64,000 nt of DNA, taken from assembly GCF_001612665.1 (NCBI RefSeq), contig NZ_BDAX01000010.1, positions 124,001 through 188,000 of the forward strand, in the 5' to 3' direction. The translations under genes were made by a program, and so were the position numbers. Origin of the DNA: Nocardia alba NBRC 108234. Lineage in GTDB: Bacteria; Actinomycetota; Actinomycetes; Mycobacteriales; Mycobacteriaceae. The notes under the pieces were generated by a model. It did not search any database. It was not told where the DNA came from and saw only the letters and a list, made by a program, of their open reading frames with translations. Below are positions 27,075 through 37,262 of the stretch, piece by piece (the first letter of the stretch is position 1; each line of letters begins with the position of its first letter).

Positions 27075-28406
27075 ATGGCGGATACGCATGCCCCGGACGT
27101 CGATCCGGTCGCGGTCATGCGCTCCAAGCCGTACCTCGTGGCGCTACTGCTGTCGGCGGCGCTCGGCATACCGATCTCTTTGGTCGCGTACGGCTTCCTG
27201 GCTGCGGTCACGAAGATCCAGCAGTTCCTGTTCAGTGACCTCCCGGCCGACATCTTCTCCGGTGGCACGCCATCATGGTGGCCGCTGCCCTGGTTGGCGC
27301 TCTGCGGCGTGCTGACCGGTGCGACCATCCGCTATCTGCCGGGCAACGCCGGTCACTCTCCGGCATTCGGCCTCCACGCCGGAGGCACGCCGGTCGACAA
27401 GGACTTGCCGGGCATCATCCTGGCGGCACTGGCCGCGCTCAGCCTGGGCGCCGTCCTCGGTCCGGAGGCCCCGCTGATCGCGATCGGCGGCGGACTCGCA
27501 GCGCTCACGGTGCACCTGCTGAAGAAAGACGCGCCCGCGATGGCGCTGGTGATCATGGCGTCGGCGGGCAGCTTCACCGCCATCAGCACCCTGTTCGGCT
27601 CCCCGATCCTGGCAGCGTTCCTGATCATGGAAGCCGCCGGAATCGGTGGCGCGACGCTGAGTCTCGTCGCGGTGCCGGGACTGCTCGCCTCCGGTATCGG
27701 TGCCGTCGTCTTCGTCGGACTCGACAGTCTCACCGGACTCGGCACGTTCTCCCTCGCGCTGACGTCCGTTCCGGCGGCGGTGAACCCAACGGTGGCCACG
27801 ATGTGCTGGGCTGTCGCCGTGGGTGGGATCGCGGCGCTCCTCGGCTGGGCGATCCGCTGGGCCGGGCTGGCACTTCGACCGCTCGTCCACACCCATCGCA
27901 TCCTGGTGACGACAATGCTCGGGTTGCTCATCGGTCTCGCCGCCACCGCCTACCAACTGATTTCCGGGAACAGCTTCAACCAGGTGTTGTTCTCCGGCCA
28001 GGACGACCTACCCGAACTCGTCGCCCACGCCGCCGACTATTCGGTGGGTGTCCTGCTGCTGCTCGGTCTCTGCAAAACGATCGCCTACTCGATGTCGTTG
28101 AGTGCGTTTCGTGGTGGACCGGTGTTTCCGGCGATCTTCATCGGCGCCGTTCTCGGCATCGCGATGAGCGGACTGCCGGGTATGAGTATGGGTCCGGCGA
28201 TCGCGATGGGCATCGGCGCGATGTGCGTGGTGATGCTGCGTCTTCCGTTGACCTCAGCGCTGCTCAGCGTGCTGTTGCTCGGTACCGACGGCATATCGGT
28301 GACTCCCCAGGTGGTCGTCGCTGTGGCCGTGGCCTTTGTCCTGATCAATGTCCTGCCGACAACGCCGCCAAAGCCATCTGCCGCAGCACCGGACGGGCCC
28401 GCGTAG
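27075..28406 (+). CDS. ClC-type chloride channel / H+-Cl- exchanger
   Basis: An integral membrane anion transporter of 443 residues with about ten to twelve hydrophobic segments. Family marks are S-L-G-A-V-L-G-P-E-A-P-L-I-A-I-G-G-G, which contains the gating Glu (the usual G-R/K-E-G-P is changed to G-P-E-A-P), and F-R-G-G-P-V-F-P-A-I-F-I-G-A, the G-x-x-x-P anion-binding loop. The first selectivity loop (G-S-G-I-P in the E. coli protein) is replaced by G-H-S-P-A-F-G-L, so ion selectivity may differ. The ATG at 27075 is preceded by GGAGG five bases away. Its last 62 bases overlap the end of the convergent TetR gene. Confidence 0.88.
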   Translation: MADTHAPDVDPVAVMRSKPYLVALLLSAALGIPISLVAYGFLAAVTKIQQFLFSDLPADIFSGGTPSWWPLPWLALCGVLTGATIRYLPGNAGHSPAFGLHAGGTPVDKDLPGIILAALAALSLGAVLGPEAPLIAIGGGLAALTVHLLKKDAPAMALVIMASAGSFTAISTLFGSPILAAFLIMEAAGIGGATLSLVAVPGLLASGIGAVVFVGLDSLTGLGTFSLALTSVPAAVNPTVATMCWAVAVGGIAALLGWAIRWAGLALRPLVHTHRILVTTMLGLLIGLAATAYQLISGNSFNQVLFSGQDDLPELVAHAADYSVGVLLLLGLCKTIAYSMSLSAFRGGPVFPAIFIGAVLGIAMSGLPGMSMGPAIAMGIGAMCVVMLRLPLTSALLSVLLLGTDGISVTPQVVVAVAVAFVLINVLPTTPPKPSAAAPDGPA

Positions 28407-28947
28407 CGCTCGCCGCCGACGCGCTGTGGGGGGTGGAGTTGATCAGGCCGAAGGCGGCGTGGGCTTGGATGCGGGCGGTTTCCTCGAGGAGCCCGGGAGT
28501 CAGTTCGCGCAGGACGCCGACCCAGATCTCCACGTACTGGCGCTGCGTTCGACGCAGGACCCGGCGGTCATCGGCGGGGACGTTGTCGAGGTCGCGGTCC
28601 TGAATGCGGATGAGCTCGGGGTTGCCGAAGGCGAAGTCGAGGTGGAAGTCGACCAGTGCGGTCAGCGCCGTCGCGGCCGAGGTCGATTCGTCGACGACGG
28701 CGCGGCCGCCCGCGAGCAGGCGCTCACTGATGCCGACCAGGAGTTCGACCAGCAGCGCCTCTTTGTTCGCGAAGTGCCGGTACACGGCGGGACCGCTGAT
28801 GCCGACCGCCGCGCCGAGGTCGTCGAGGCGCACCCCGAAGAAACCGCGGTCGGCGATGAGGCGAGCGCCCGCGGCCAGCAATTGCTCGCGGCGCTGGGCC
28901 TTGAGCTGTTCACGGCGGGTTGCCTGAACAGGCTCGGTAGTCGACAT
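28345..28947 (-). CDS. TetR-family repressor of the leucine-degradation operon
   Basis: A 200-residue TetR regulator. The N-terminal helix-turn-helix is clear: residues R-L-D-D-L-G-A-A-V-G-I-S-G-P-A-V-Y-R-H-F-A-N-K-E. The C-terminal ligand domain ends in F-G-L-I-N-S-T and is variable, as usual. The ATG at 28947 (M-S-T-T-E-P-V) follows AGGGGCGG. It is divergent from the acyl-CoA carboxylase operon, with 87 bases between starts that contain a dyad at 28972-28989. It therefore probably represses that operon and is released by an acyl-CoA intermediate (inference from TetR regulators of acyl-CoA operons). Confidence 0.88.
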   Translation of the reverse strand: MSTTEPVQATRREQLKAQRREQLLAAGARLIADRGFFGVRLDDLGAAVGISGPAVYRHFANKEALLVELLVGISERLLAGGRAVVDESTSAATALTALVDFHLDFAFGNPELIRIQDRDLDNVPADDRRVLRRTQRQYVEIWVGVLRELTPGLLEETARIQAHAAFGLINSTPHSASAASATRARPVLRQMALAALSAGH

Positions 28948-28971
28948 TCTGGCCGCCCCTCTGGACAACTT

Positions 28972-28989
28972 GGTTAGTCAAGATTAACC
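28972..28989. promoter_or_regulatory. Putative TetR operator
   Basis: Imperfect palindrome GGTTAGTCA-AGATTAACC with 7 of 9 positions paired, between the divergent TetR gene and accD. A second copy of the right half, GATTAACC, follows at 29008-29015, close to the accD start at 29035. Position and symmetry fit a TetR binding site overlapping the accD promoter. Confidence 0.55.
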
Positions 28990-29034
28990 TGAATTTCAGT
29001 TATTGGAGATTAACCGAATGGGAAGAGTGGTGGG

Positions 29035-30642
<1,608 letters not shown>

Positions 30643-30647
30643 ACGAC

Positions 30648-32756
30648 ATGCTGAACAAGAACCACCCTGTCGAATTCGACACCGTCCTGGTCGCCAACCG
30701 CGGCGAGATCGCGGTGCGCGTGATCAAGACCCTGCGCGCCATGGGTATTCGCTCGGTCGCGGTGTACAGCGACGCCGACGCCGACGCGCGCCATGTGCGT
30801 GCGGCCGATGTCGCGGTGCGACTCGGGCCCGCGCCCGCGCGAGCGAGCTACCTGTCGATCGAGAAGGTCGTCGATGCCGCTGTGCGGTCGGGCGCGCAGG
30901 CGGTGCACCCCGGGTACGGCTTCCTATCGGAGAACGCGGCCTTCGCGGCGGCGCTGGCCGATGCGGGCATCGTGTTCCTCGGGCCATCGGCCAGGGCCAT
31001 CGAGGTGATGGGCGACAAGATCACCGCGAAGAAGACGGTGACGGCATTCGGGGTTCCGGTGGTGCCCGGCATCGCCGAACCGGGCCTGACCGATGCCCAA
31101 TTGATCGCCGCCGCAGCGGAAGTCGGCTATCCGGTGCTCGTGAAGCCCTCCGCCGGTGGTGGCGGCAAGGGCATGCGCCGCGTCGCCGATCCCGCCGAGC
31201 TACCTGCCGCGCTGGTGAGCGCCCGGCGCGAGGCCGGGGCGGCGTTCGGCGACGACACCCTGTTCCTCGAACGCTTCGTCAACCGGCCCCGCCACATCGA
31301 GGTGCAGGTCCTGGCCGACAAGTTCGGCAATGTGGTGCACCTGGGTGAGCGCGAATGCAGTTTGCAGCGCAGGCATCAGAAGGTGATCGAGGAGGCTCCG
31401 TCGCCGCTGCTGGACGCGCAGACCCGGGCCCGGATCGGCGCCGCCGCCTGCAATACCGCCCGCAGCGTGGACTACGTGGGCGCGGGCACCGTGGAGTTCA
31501 TCGTCTCGGCCGACCGGCCCGACGAGTTCTTCTTCATGGAGATGAACACCCGGCTGCAGGTGGAACATCCGGTGACCGAGATGGTCACCGGCGTCGACCT
31601 GGTGGAATGCCAGGTGCGCGTCGCCGCGGGCCAGAAGCTGGCGCGCACCCAGGACGAGATCCACCTCGTCGGGCATGCGATCGAAGCCCGCGTCTACGCG
31701 GAGGATCCGGGTCGCGGCTTCCTGCCGACCGGCGGCACCGTGCTCGCCCTCTCGGAGCCGCAAGGCGCTGGGGTGCGGGTGGATTCGGGAATCTCGGTGG
31801 GCACCGTGGTCGGGAGCGACTACGACCCGATGCTGTCGAAGGTGATCGCGCGCGGCACCACTCGCGCCGACGCGCTCGCCGCGCTGGATCGCGCGCTGGA
31901 TCAGACCGTACTGCTCGGCGTGACGAGCAATATCGAATTCCTGCGCTTCCTGCTCGCCGACGACGATGTGCAGGCGGGCCGGCTCGACACCGCGCTGCTG
32001 GATCGTCGCGTCGCCGACTTCGTTCCCGCAGAGGTCACCGACGTCGAATTCATCGCCGCCGCGACACATCACTGGTTGCGACGCTGGCCCGCCGCCGGTG
32101 GCGACCCGTGGTCGACCCCCTCGGGATGGCGCCTGGGCGAACCTGCCCCGACGACGATCAGACTGGCCGCGGGCGAGCAGGTGCGCCATGTCTTCATCAC
32201 CGGCACACCGGCTTCGGCGACGGTGTGGCTGGACGAGTCGGCATCTGGTTCGCCGACATCGAGCACCGAACCGCGCACGCTCAGCGCCACCGTCTCGGCC
32301 GACGGTCTCACCGCGACGCTCGACGGAGTGCGACGCGACTACCGCGTCGCCGAGGCCGACGGGCAGCTGTGGGTGAGCCACGATGGCGGGCTCGCCGTCC
32401 TTCGCGAGGTCGCCGAGGCGAGCGTGCGCGGCGAGGTCGCCCACGTCGGTGACGCCGAAATCCGCAGCCCCATGCCGGGTTCGGTGATCGCGGCACCGGT
32501 CGAGAACGGCGCGAGGGTCGCCGTCGGCGATCCGGTGATCGTGATCGAGGCCATGAAGATGGAGCACACGCTCACCGCACCGGTAGCGGGCACCGTGGAG
32601 GTGCTCGCCGTCGCGGGCGCCCAGGTGAAGCTGGACCAAGTCCTGGTGCGCGTCGTCGCTCACCCCGCGGAAACCGTCCCAGCGGAAGCCGCGACAGACA
32701 TCGCCGCCGCCGATACCGCCGCGGCACCGACCGAGCCTGAAGGAACCCACGCATGA
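30648..32756 (+). CDS. accA1: Acyl-CoA carboxylase alpha subunit (biotin carboxylase + biotin carrier)
   Basis: A 702-residue protein that carboxylates its own biotin using ATP and bicarbonate, then feeds the carboxyltransferase subunit encoded upstream. The biotin carboxylase part covers residues 1-450: [12 protein letters not shown], the Gly-rich [26 protein letters not shown] and [14 protein letters not shown] linker/BT domain follows, and the C-terminal biotinyl domain carries the E-A-M-K-M-E-H lysine near residue 635. The tail is Ala/Glu/Pro-rich. An in-frame GTG at 30639, overlapping the accD1 stop, is an alternative start three codons longer. Confidence 0.93.
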   Translation: MLNKNHPVEFDTVLVANRGEIAVRVIKTLRAMGIRSVAVYSDADADARHVRAADVAVRLGPAPARASYLSIEKVVDAAVRSGAQAVHPGYGFLSENAAFAAALADAGIVFLGPSARAIEVMGDKITAKKTVTAFGVPVVPGIAEPGLTDAQLIAAAAEVGYPVLVKPSAGGGGKGMRRVADPAELPAALVSARREAGAAFGDDTLFLERFVNRPRHIEVQVLADKFGNVVHLGERECSLQRRHQKVIEEAPSPLLDAQTRARIGAAACNTARSVDYVGAGTVEFIVSADRPDEFFFMEMNTRLQVEHPVTEMVTGVDLVECQVRVAAGQKLARTQDEIHLVGHAIEARVYAEDPGRGFLPTGGTVLALSEPQGAGVRVDSGISVGTVVGSDYDPMLSKVIARGTTRADALAALDRALDQTVLLGVTSNIEFLRFLLADDDVQAGRLDTALLDRRVADFVPAEVTDVEFIAAATHHWLRRWPAAGGDPWSTPSGWRLGEPAPTTIRLAAGEQVRHVFITGTPASATVWLDESASGSPTSSTEPRTLSATVSADGLTATLDGVRRDYRVAEADGQLWVSHDGGLAVLREVAEASVRGEVAHVGDAEIRSPMPGSVIAAPVENGARVAVGDPVIVIEAMKMEHTLTAPVAGTVEVLAVAGAQVKLDQVLVRVVAHPAETVPAEAATDIAAADTAAAPTEPEGTHA

Positions 32757-33913
32757 CCGACTACCTGTCCACCGGTTCGCTGCCGGACGAGTACCGCCAG
32801 CTAGCACTCACCGTGCGTGATTTCGCGAACCAGGTCGTCGCGCCGGTTTCGGCGAAACACGATGCCGAACACAGTTTTCCGTACGAAGTCGTGGCGGGCA
32901 TGGCCGACATGGGGCTGTTCGGCCTGCCGTTCCCCGAGGAATTCGGCGGCATGGGCGGTGACTACTTCGCGCTGTGTCTGGCGCTCGAGGAACTCGGCAA
33001 GGTCGACCAGAGCGTGGCGATCACCCTCGAGGCGGGCGTCTCGCTGGGCGCCATGCCGATTTTCCGCTTCGGCAACGACAAGCAGCGCACCGAATGGTTG
33101 CCCCAGCTCACCAGCGGACAGGCGCTGGCGGGCTTCGGACTCACCGAACCCGACGCGGGCAGCGACGCGGGCGGAACCAGGACCACCGCGGTGCTCGACG
33201 GTGAGAGCTGGGTGATCAACGGCAGCAAGCAGTTCATCACCAACTCCGGCACCGACATCACCCGCCTGGTCACCGTCACCGCGGTCACCGGGCAGGCCGG
33301 TGGCAAGAAGGAGATCTCCACCATCCTGGTGCCGACCTCCACCCCGGGTTTCGTGGCCGAGCCCGCCTACAACAAGGTCGGCTGGAACGCCTCCGACACC
33401 CACCCGCTGAGCTTCACCGACGTGCGGGTGCCGCAGGAGAACCTGCTCGGCGAGCGCGGTCGCGGCTACGCCAACTTCCTGCGCATCCTCGACGAGGGCC
33501 GCATCGCCATCGCCGCGCTGGCCGTCGGAGCGGCGCAGGGCTGTGTCGACGAGAGCGTGCGCTACGCGAGCGAACGCCAGGCCTTCGGACAGGCGATCGG
33601 CCGCAACCAGGCCATCGCGTTCAAGATCGCCCGGATGGAGGCGCGAGCCCACGTGGCGCGCACCGCCTATTACGACGCCGCCGCGCTGATGCTGGCGGGT
33701 AAGCCGTTCAAGAAGGCCGCGTCGATCGCGAAGATGGTCGCGAGCGAGGCCGCGATGGACAATGCCCGCGACGCCACCCAGATCTTCGGCGGCAACGGCT
33801 TCATGAACGAATACCCGGTCTCGAGGCACTACCGGGACAGCAAGATCCTCGAAATCGGTGAGGGCACCACGGAGGTACAGCTGATGCTGATCGCAAGGGA
33901 GCTGGGACTGTGA
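32753..33913 (+). CDS. fadE19: Acyl-CoA dehydrogenase (FadE19-like, short/branched-chain)
   Basis: An FAD enzyme that introduces the alpha-beta double bond in a short or branched acyl-CoA, in this context isovaleryl-CoA or 2-methyl-branched CoAs from leucine, isoleucine or valine. The 386 residues show [15 protein letters not shown] (flavin-binding), [19 protein letters not shown] and the end motif I-G-E-G-T-T-E-V-Q. The Glu in G-E-G-T sits where the catalytic base lies in medium- and short-chain enzymes; human isovaleryl-CoA dehydrogenase places its base elsewhere, so exact chain preference is open. The start overlaps accA1 by 4 bases (ATGA). Confidence 0.92.
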   Translation: MTDYLSTGSLPDEYRQLALTVRDFANQVVAPVSAKHDAEHSFPYEVVAGMADMGLFGLPFPEEFGGMGGDYFALCLALEELGKVDQSVAITLEAGVSLGAMPIFRFGNDKQRTEWLPQLTSGQALAGFGLTEPDAGSDAGGTRTTAVLDGESWVINGSKQFITNSGTDITRLVTVTAVTGQAGGKKEISTILVPTSTPGFVAEPAYNKVGWNASDTHPLSFTDVRVPQENLLGERGRGYANFLRILDEGRIAIAALAVGAAQGCVDESVRYASERQAFGQAIGRNQAIAFKIARMEARAHVARTAYYDAAALMLAGKPFKKAASIAKMVASEAAMDNARDATQIFGGNGFMNEYPVSRHYRDSKILEIGEGTTEVQLMLIARELGL

Positions 33914-34386
33914 CAAAGCGGGTAGTCCAGCGCGGCTTGTGGTTCGACGAGTTCGAGATCGGCGCGATCTACGAGCACCGGCCGGGGCGCACCGTCACCG
34001 AGGCCGACAATGTCCTGTTCACCACGCTGACCATGAACACCCAGGCCCTGCACCTGGACGCGGCCTTCGCCGACGCGCAGCCGCCGTTCAATCAGCGTCT
34101 GGTGAACTCGATGTTCACGCTGTCCACCCTGGTCGGGCTCTCCGTCGCCCAGCTCACCCAGGGCACGCTGGTCGGCAATCTGGGATTCTCCGAGATGACC
34201 ACGCCCGCACCGCTGTTCCACGGCGACACCATGTACGCGGAAACGCTGGTCACCGACAAGCGCGAGTCCAAGAGCCGTCCCGGCGAGGGCATCGTGAGCC
34301 TGGCCCACACCGCGCGCAACCAGCACGGCGTGATCGTGGCGACCGCGATTCGCAAGGCCCTGATCCGCAAGGCGCCGACCGCATGA
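33910..34386 (+). CDS. MaoC-like (R)-enoyl-CoA hydratase
   Basis: A 158-residue hot-dog-fold hydratase. Its place between the dehydrogenase and the CitE-type lyase matches M. tuberculosis Rv2499c, a hydratase acting on itaconyl-CoA and methylglutaconyl-CoA in the route that meets a CitE-type lyase. Visible features are an N-terminal F-D-E-F-E-I-G-A-I-Y-E-H-R-P-G-R-T-V-T-E-A-D, the active-site helix region M-N-T-Q-A-L-H-L-D-A, and the core strand F-H-G-D-T-M-Y-A-E-T-L-V. It starts with GTG overlapping the fadE19 stop by 4 bases, so all these proteins are made in a coupled series. The expected reaction is hydration of 3-methylglutaconyl-CoA to 3-hydroxy-3-methylglutaryl-CoA (inference from context). 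Confidence 0.85.
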   Translation: MTKRVVQRGLWFDEFEIGAIYEHRPGRTVTEADNVLFTTLTMNTQALHLDAAFADAQPPFNQRLVNSMFTLSTLVGLSVAQLTQGTLVGNLGFSEMTTPAPLFHGDTMYAETLVTDKRESKSRPGEGIVSLAHTARNQHGVIVATAIRKALIRKAPTA

Positions 34387-34432
34387 GAGCGACGGCCCCA
34401 TGCCCGCAGTGCACCCCTCGAGAGGACACAGT

Positions 34433-35248
34433 ATGAGCTGGCAGCCGAGTGGTCCCGCGTGGCTGTTCTGCCCGGCCGATCGGCCCGAACGCTTCGCCAA
34501 GGCCGCCGCGGTGGCCGATGTGGTGATCCTCGACCTCGAGGACGGTGTCGCGGCCGGTGACAAAGCCGCGGCCAGGCAGGCGATGATCGACACCCCGCTC
34601 GATCCCGCGCACACCGTGATCCGCGTCAACGCGGCCGACACCGACGACTACGCGGCCGACCTCGCGGCGCTCGCGCGGACCGCCTATCGCCGGGTCATGC
34701 TGCCCAAATGCGAGTCGGCCGACCAGGTTCGTAGCCTCGACGGCTACGAGGTGGTGCTGCTGGTCGAATCGCCGCTCGGCGCGGTGCGGATCACCGAGTC
34801 GGTGCAGGCCGACAACGCCATCGGCGTGATGTGGGGCGCCGAGGATCTGATCGCCGGACTCGGCGGCAACTCGAGCAGGCACGCCGAGGGCGGCTACCGC
34901 GATGTCACCCGTCAGGTGCGGTCGTCGACGCTGTTGGCGGCCAAGGCCTTCGGCCGCTTCGCCCTGGACTCGGTGTATCTGGACATCAAGGATCTCGACG
35001 GCCTCGCCGCGGAGACCAGCGATGCGGTCGCCGTCGGATTCGACGCCAAGGTCGCCATCCACCCGAGCCAGGTCGCCGTGATCCGCGACGCCTACGCACC
35101 CGACCCCGCCGAACTCGACTGGGCACATCGGGTGCTGGCGCAGGTGCCCCACCATCGCGGTGTCTTCGCGTTCGAGGGCCGGATGGTCGACGCGCCGGTG
35201 CTCCGACATGCCGAACAGATCGTCCGGCGCGCGGGCGTGCCCGGCTGA
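34433..35248 (+). CDS. citE: CitE-like beta-hydroxyacyl-CoA lyase (HMG-CoA / citramalyl-CoA lyase type)
   Basis: A 271-residue HpcH/HpaI aldolase-family lyase. Marks are A-W-L-F-C-P-A-D-R-P-E-R-F, the metal-binding V-I-L-D-L-E-D-G-V-A, L-L-V-E-S-P-L-G-A-V-R-I, and M-W-G-A-E-D-L-I-A-G-L-G-G. Genuine citrate lyase partners (CitD, CitF) are absent, so it acts alone, as the M. tuberculosis homologue Rv2498c does. That enzyme cleaves (R)-HMG-CoA in leucine breakdown and citramalyl-CoA in itaconate breakdown. The ATG at 34433 is preceded by AGAGGA. In this operon it should yield acetyl-CoA plus acetoacetate. Confidence 0.87.
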   Translation: MSWQPSGPAWLFCPADRPERFAKAAAVADVVILDLEDGVAAGDKAAARQAMIDTPLDPAHTVIRVNAADTDDYAADLAALARTAYRRVMLPKCESADQVRSLDGYEVVLLVESPLGAVRITESVQADNAIGVMWGAEDLIAGLGGNSSRHAEGGYRDVTRQVRSSTLLAAKAFGRFALDSVYLDIKDLDGLAAETSDAVAVGFDAKVAIHPSQVAVIRDAYAPDPAELDWAHRVLAQVPHHRGVFAFEGRMVDAPVLRHAEQIVRRAGVPG

Positions 35249-35297
35249 GCATCGGGTAACTATCCTCCGACAGACGAATTAGTCCAGTTCGAGGAGG

Positions 35298-37250
35298 ATG
35301 GCGCCAGTGCAACCACAGTGGGTCCCGAGCGCGCAGGACATCGCGTCGGCCAGAATCACCGATTTCGCCGCCTTCGTCACCGCGCGAACCGGCGACCGGT
35401 ACCCCGACTACCAGGCGCTGTGGCAGTGGTCGGTGGACGACATCGCCGGCTTCTGGCAGGCCGTGTGGGACTACTTCGAACTCGGCGCGACCGCCGGTGA
35501 GGTGCTCGGCTCGCAGGAGATGCCGGGCGCGCGATGGTTTCCCGGCACCCGGCTGAACTATGTCGACCAGATAATCCGGATGGCACAGTTCGGCCGCCCC
35601 GCGGTGGTGGCCCTGCACGAGGACGCCGAACCGCGGGAGGTGTCCTGGGCCGAATTGATCGAGCAGGTCACGGTTTTCGCGCGTACCTTGCGCGAGCAGG
35701 GTGTCGAGGTGGGCGACCGGGTGGTCGGCTACCTGCCCAACATCGGGGAGGCGATCGTCGCCTTCCTCGCCACCGCCAGCATCGGCGCGGTGTGGAGCGC
35801 CTGCGGTCAGGACTACTCCGCCAAGGCCGCGCTGGACCGGCTCGGCCAGCTCGAACCGACGGTGCTGGTCACCGCCGACGGCTACCGGTTCGGCGGGAAG
35901 GACCACGACAAGCGGGCCGACATCGCGGCCCTGCGAGACGGGCTGCCCGGCTTGCGCGCCACCGTCGTCGTCTCGCAGCTCGGTCTCGACGTACCCGACA
36001 CGCTGTCCTGGACGGACTCGGTCGCCGATGCCGGACTCGGTGTTATCGAGACCGTCGCTGTCGATTTCGATCATCCGCTGTGGATCGTGTTCTCCTCCGG
36101 CACCACCGGACTGCCGAAGGGCATCGTCCACGGGCACGGCGGCGTACTGCTCGAACATCTGAAAGCCGTTGCCCTGCAATCGAATATGGGACCCGAGGAT
36201 ACGTTCTTCTGGTACACCAGCCCGAGCTGGATGATGTGGAACTTCCAGGTGGCCGGCCTGCTCACCGGCACCACCATCGTCACCTACGACGGCAGCCCGA
36301 CCGCGGGTGGGCCGGATGCGCTGTGGCGCCTCGCCGCGCAGGTGGGTGCCACCGTTTTCGGAACCAGCCCCGGCTATGTGCTCGGCTGCGTCAAAGCGGG
36401 GTCGGTGCCCCGCGCCGAGCACGACCTGTCGGCACTGCGTTCGGTGGGCATCACCGGTTCGCCCCTGCCGGTCTCGAGCGCGCTGTGGTTGAAAGAGAAT
36501 GTCGGGGAGCGTGTTCAGGTGAACTCGATCAGCGGTGGCACCGATGTGGTGTCGGCGTTCGTCGGCGGTGCCCCGACCGTGCCGGTCTGGCCGGGTGAGC
36601 TGTCGGCGCCGTATCTCGGCGTCGCCCTCGACGCGTTCGACGAGCAGGGCAATTCCGTGCGCGGTGAGGTCGGCGAGTTGGTGGTCACCGCGCCGATGCC
36701 GTCGATGCCGGTGAGCTTCTGGCACGATGACGACGGAAACCGCTACCGCGCGGCCTATTTCGACACCTATCCCGGTGTGTGGCGCCACGGCGACTGGATC
36801 ACCCGCACCGAACACGGCAGCATCGTCGTGCACGGTCGCTCCGATTCGACGCTCAACCGCCACGGTGTTCGCATGGGCAGCTCCGACATCTACCAGGTCG
36901 TCGAGCAGTTCCCCGAGATCGCCGAGGCCCTGGTGATCGGCGCCGAACAACCCGACGGCGGCTACTGGATGCCACTGTTCGTCGTGCTCGCCCCCGGTGC
37001 GGAACTCACCGACGATCTCGAGACCCGGCTCGCCACCGCGATCCGCACCGAGGTCTCGCGCCGCCACGTCCCCGACGAGATCCGCGAAGCCCCCGGCATT
37101 CCACACACCCGAACCGGTAAGAAACTGGAGGTCCCCGTCAAGAAGCTCCTCCAGGGCGCCGACCCCGCCCGCGTGGTCGAACGCAGCGCCGTAGACGACC
37201 CCGCACTGCTCGACTGGTATGCCCGGATAGGCCAGCCCGACAAGGGCTAA
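35298..37250 (+). CDS. aacS: Acetoacetyl-CoA synthetase
   Basis: A 650-residue ANL-superfamily ligase that activates acetoacetate to acetoacetyl-CoA with ATP. It has W-F-P-G-T-R-L-N-Y near residue 75 (acetyl-CoA-synthetase-like N-terminal domain), the P-loop F-S-S-G-T-T-G-L-P-K-G, the I-S-G-G-T-D-V-V-S-A-F motif typical of AacS, H-G-R-S-D-S-T-L-N-R-H-G-V-R-M-G, and the catalytic Lys in T-R-T-G-K-K-L-E-V-P. The ATG at 35298 touches GAGGAGG directly; a GTG three codons later (35307) has better spacing to that site and may be the true start. Coming 49 bases after the lyase gene, it would salvage the acetoacetate released from HMG-CoA, a job done by a CoA-transferase in some relatives. Confidence 0.93.
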   Translation: MAPVQPQWVPSAQDIASARITDFAAFVTARTGDRYPDYQALWQWSVDDIAGFWQAVWDYFELGATAGEVLGSQEMPGARWFPGTRLNYVDQIIRMAQFGRPAVVALHEDAEPREVSWAELIEQVTVFARTLREQGVEVGDRVVGYLPNIGEAIVAFLATASIGAVWSACGQDYSAKAALDRLGQLEPTVLVTADGYRFGGKDHDKRADIAALRDGLPGLRATVVVSQLGLDVPDTLSWTDSVADAGLGVIETVAVDFDHPLWIVFSSGTTGLPKGIVHGHGGVLLEHLKAVALQSNMGPEDTFFWYTSPSWMMWNFQVAGLLTGTTIVTYDGSPTAGGPDALWRLAAQVGATVFGTSPGYVLGCVKAGSVPRAEHDLSALRSVGITGSPLPVSSALWLKENVGERVQVNSISGGTDVVSAFVGGAPTVPVWPGELSAPYLGVALDAFDEQGNSVRGEVGELVVTAPMPSMPVSFWHDDDGNRYRAAYFDTYPGVWRHGDWITRTEHGSIVVHGRSDSTLNRHGVRMGSSDIYQVVEQFPEIAEALVIGAEQPDGGYWMPLFVVLAPGAELTDDLETRLATAIRTEVSRRHVPDEIREAPGIPHTRTGKKLEVPVKKLLQGADPARVVERSAVDDPALLDWYARIGQPDKG

Positions 37251-37262
37251 TACACTTGACCT

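Noticed and set aside
31200..32807. A 535-codon minus-strand frame opposite accA1
   Set aside because: Shadow of the biotin carboxylase gene; no recognisable domain.
35273..35284. Short dyad GACGAATTAGTC in front of aacS
   Set aside because: Ten of twelve positions pair, but it is short and has no second copy. It is too weak to call an operator for the double TetR protein without comparison to relatives.
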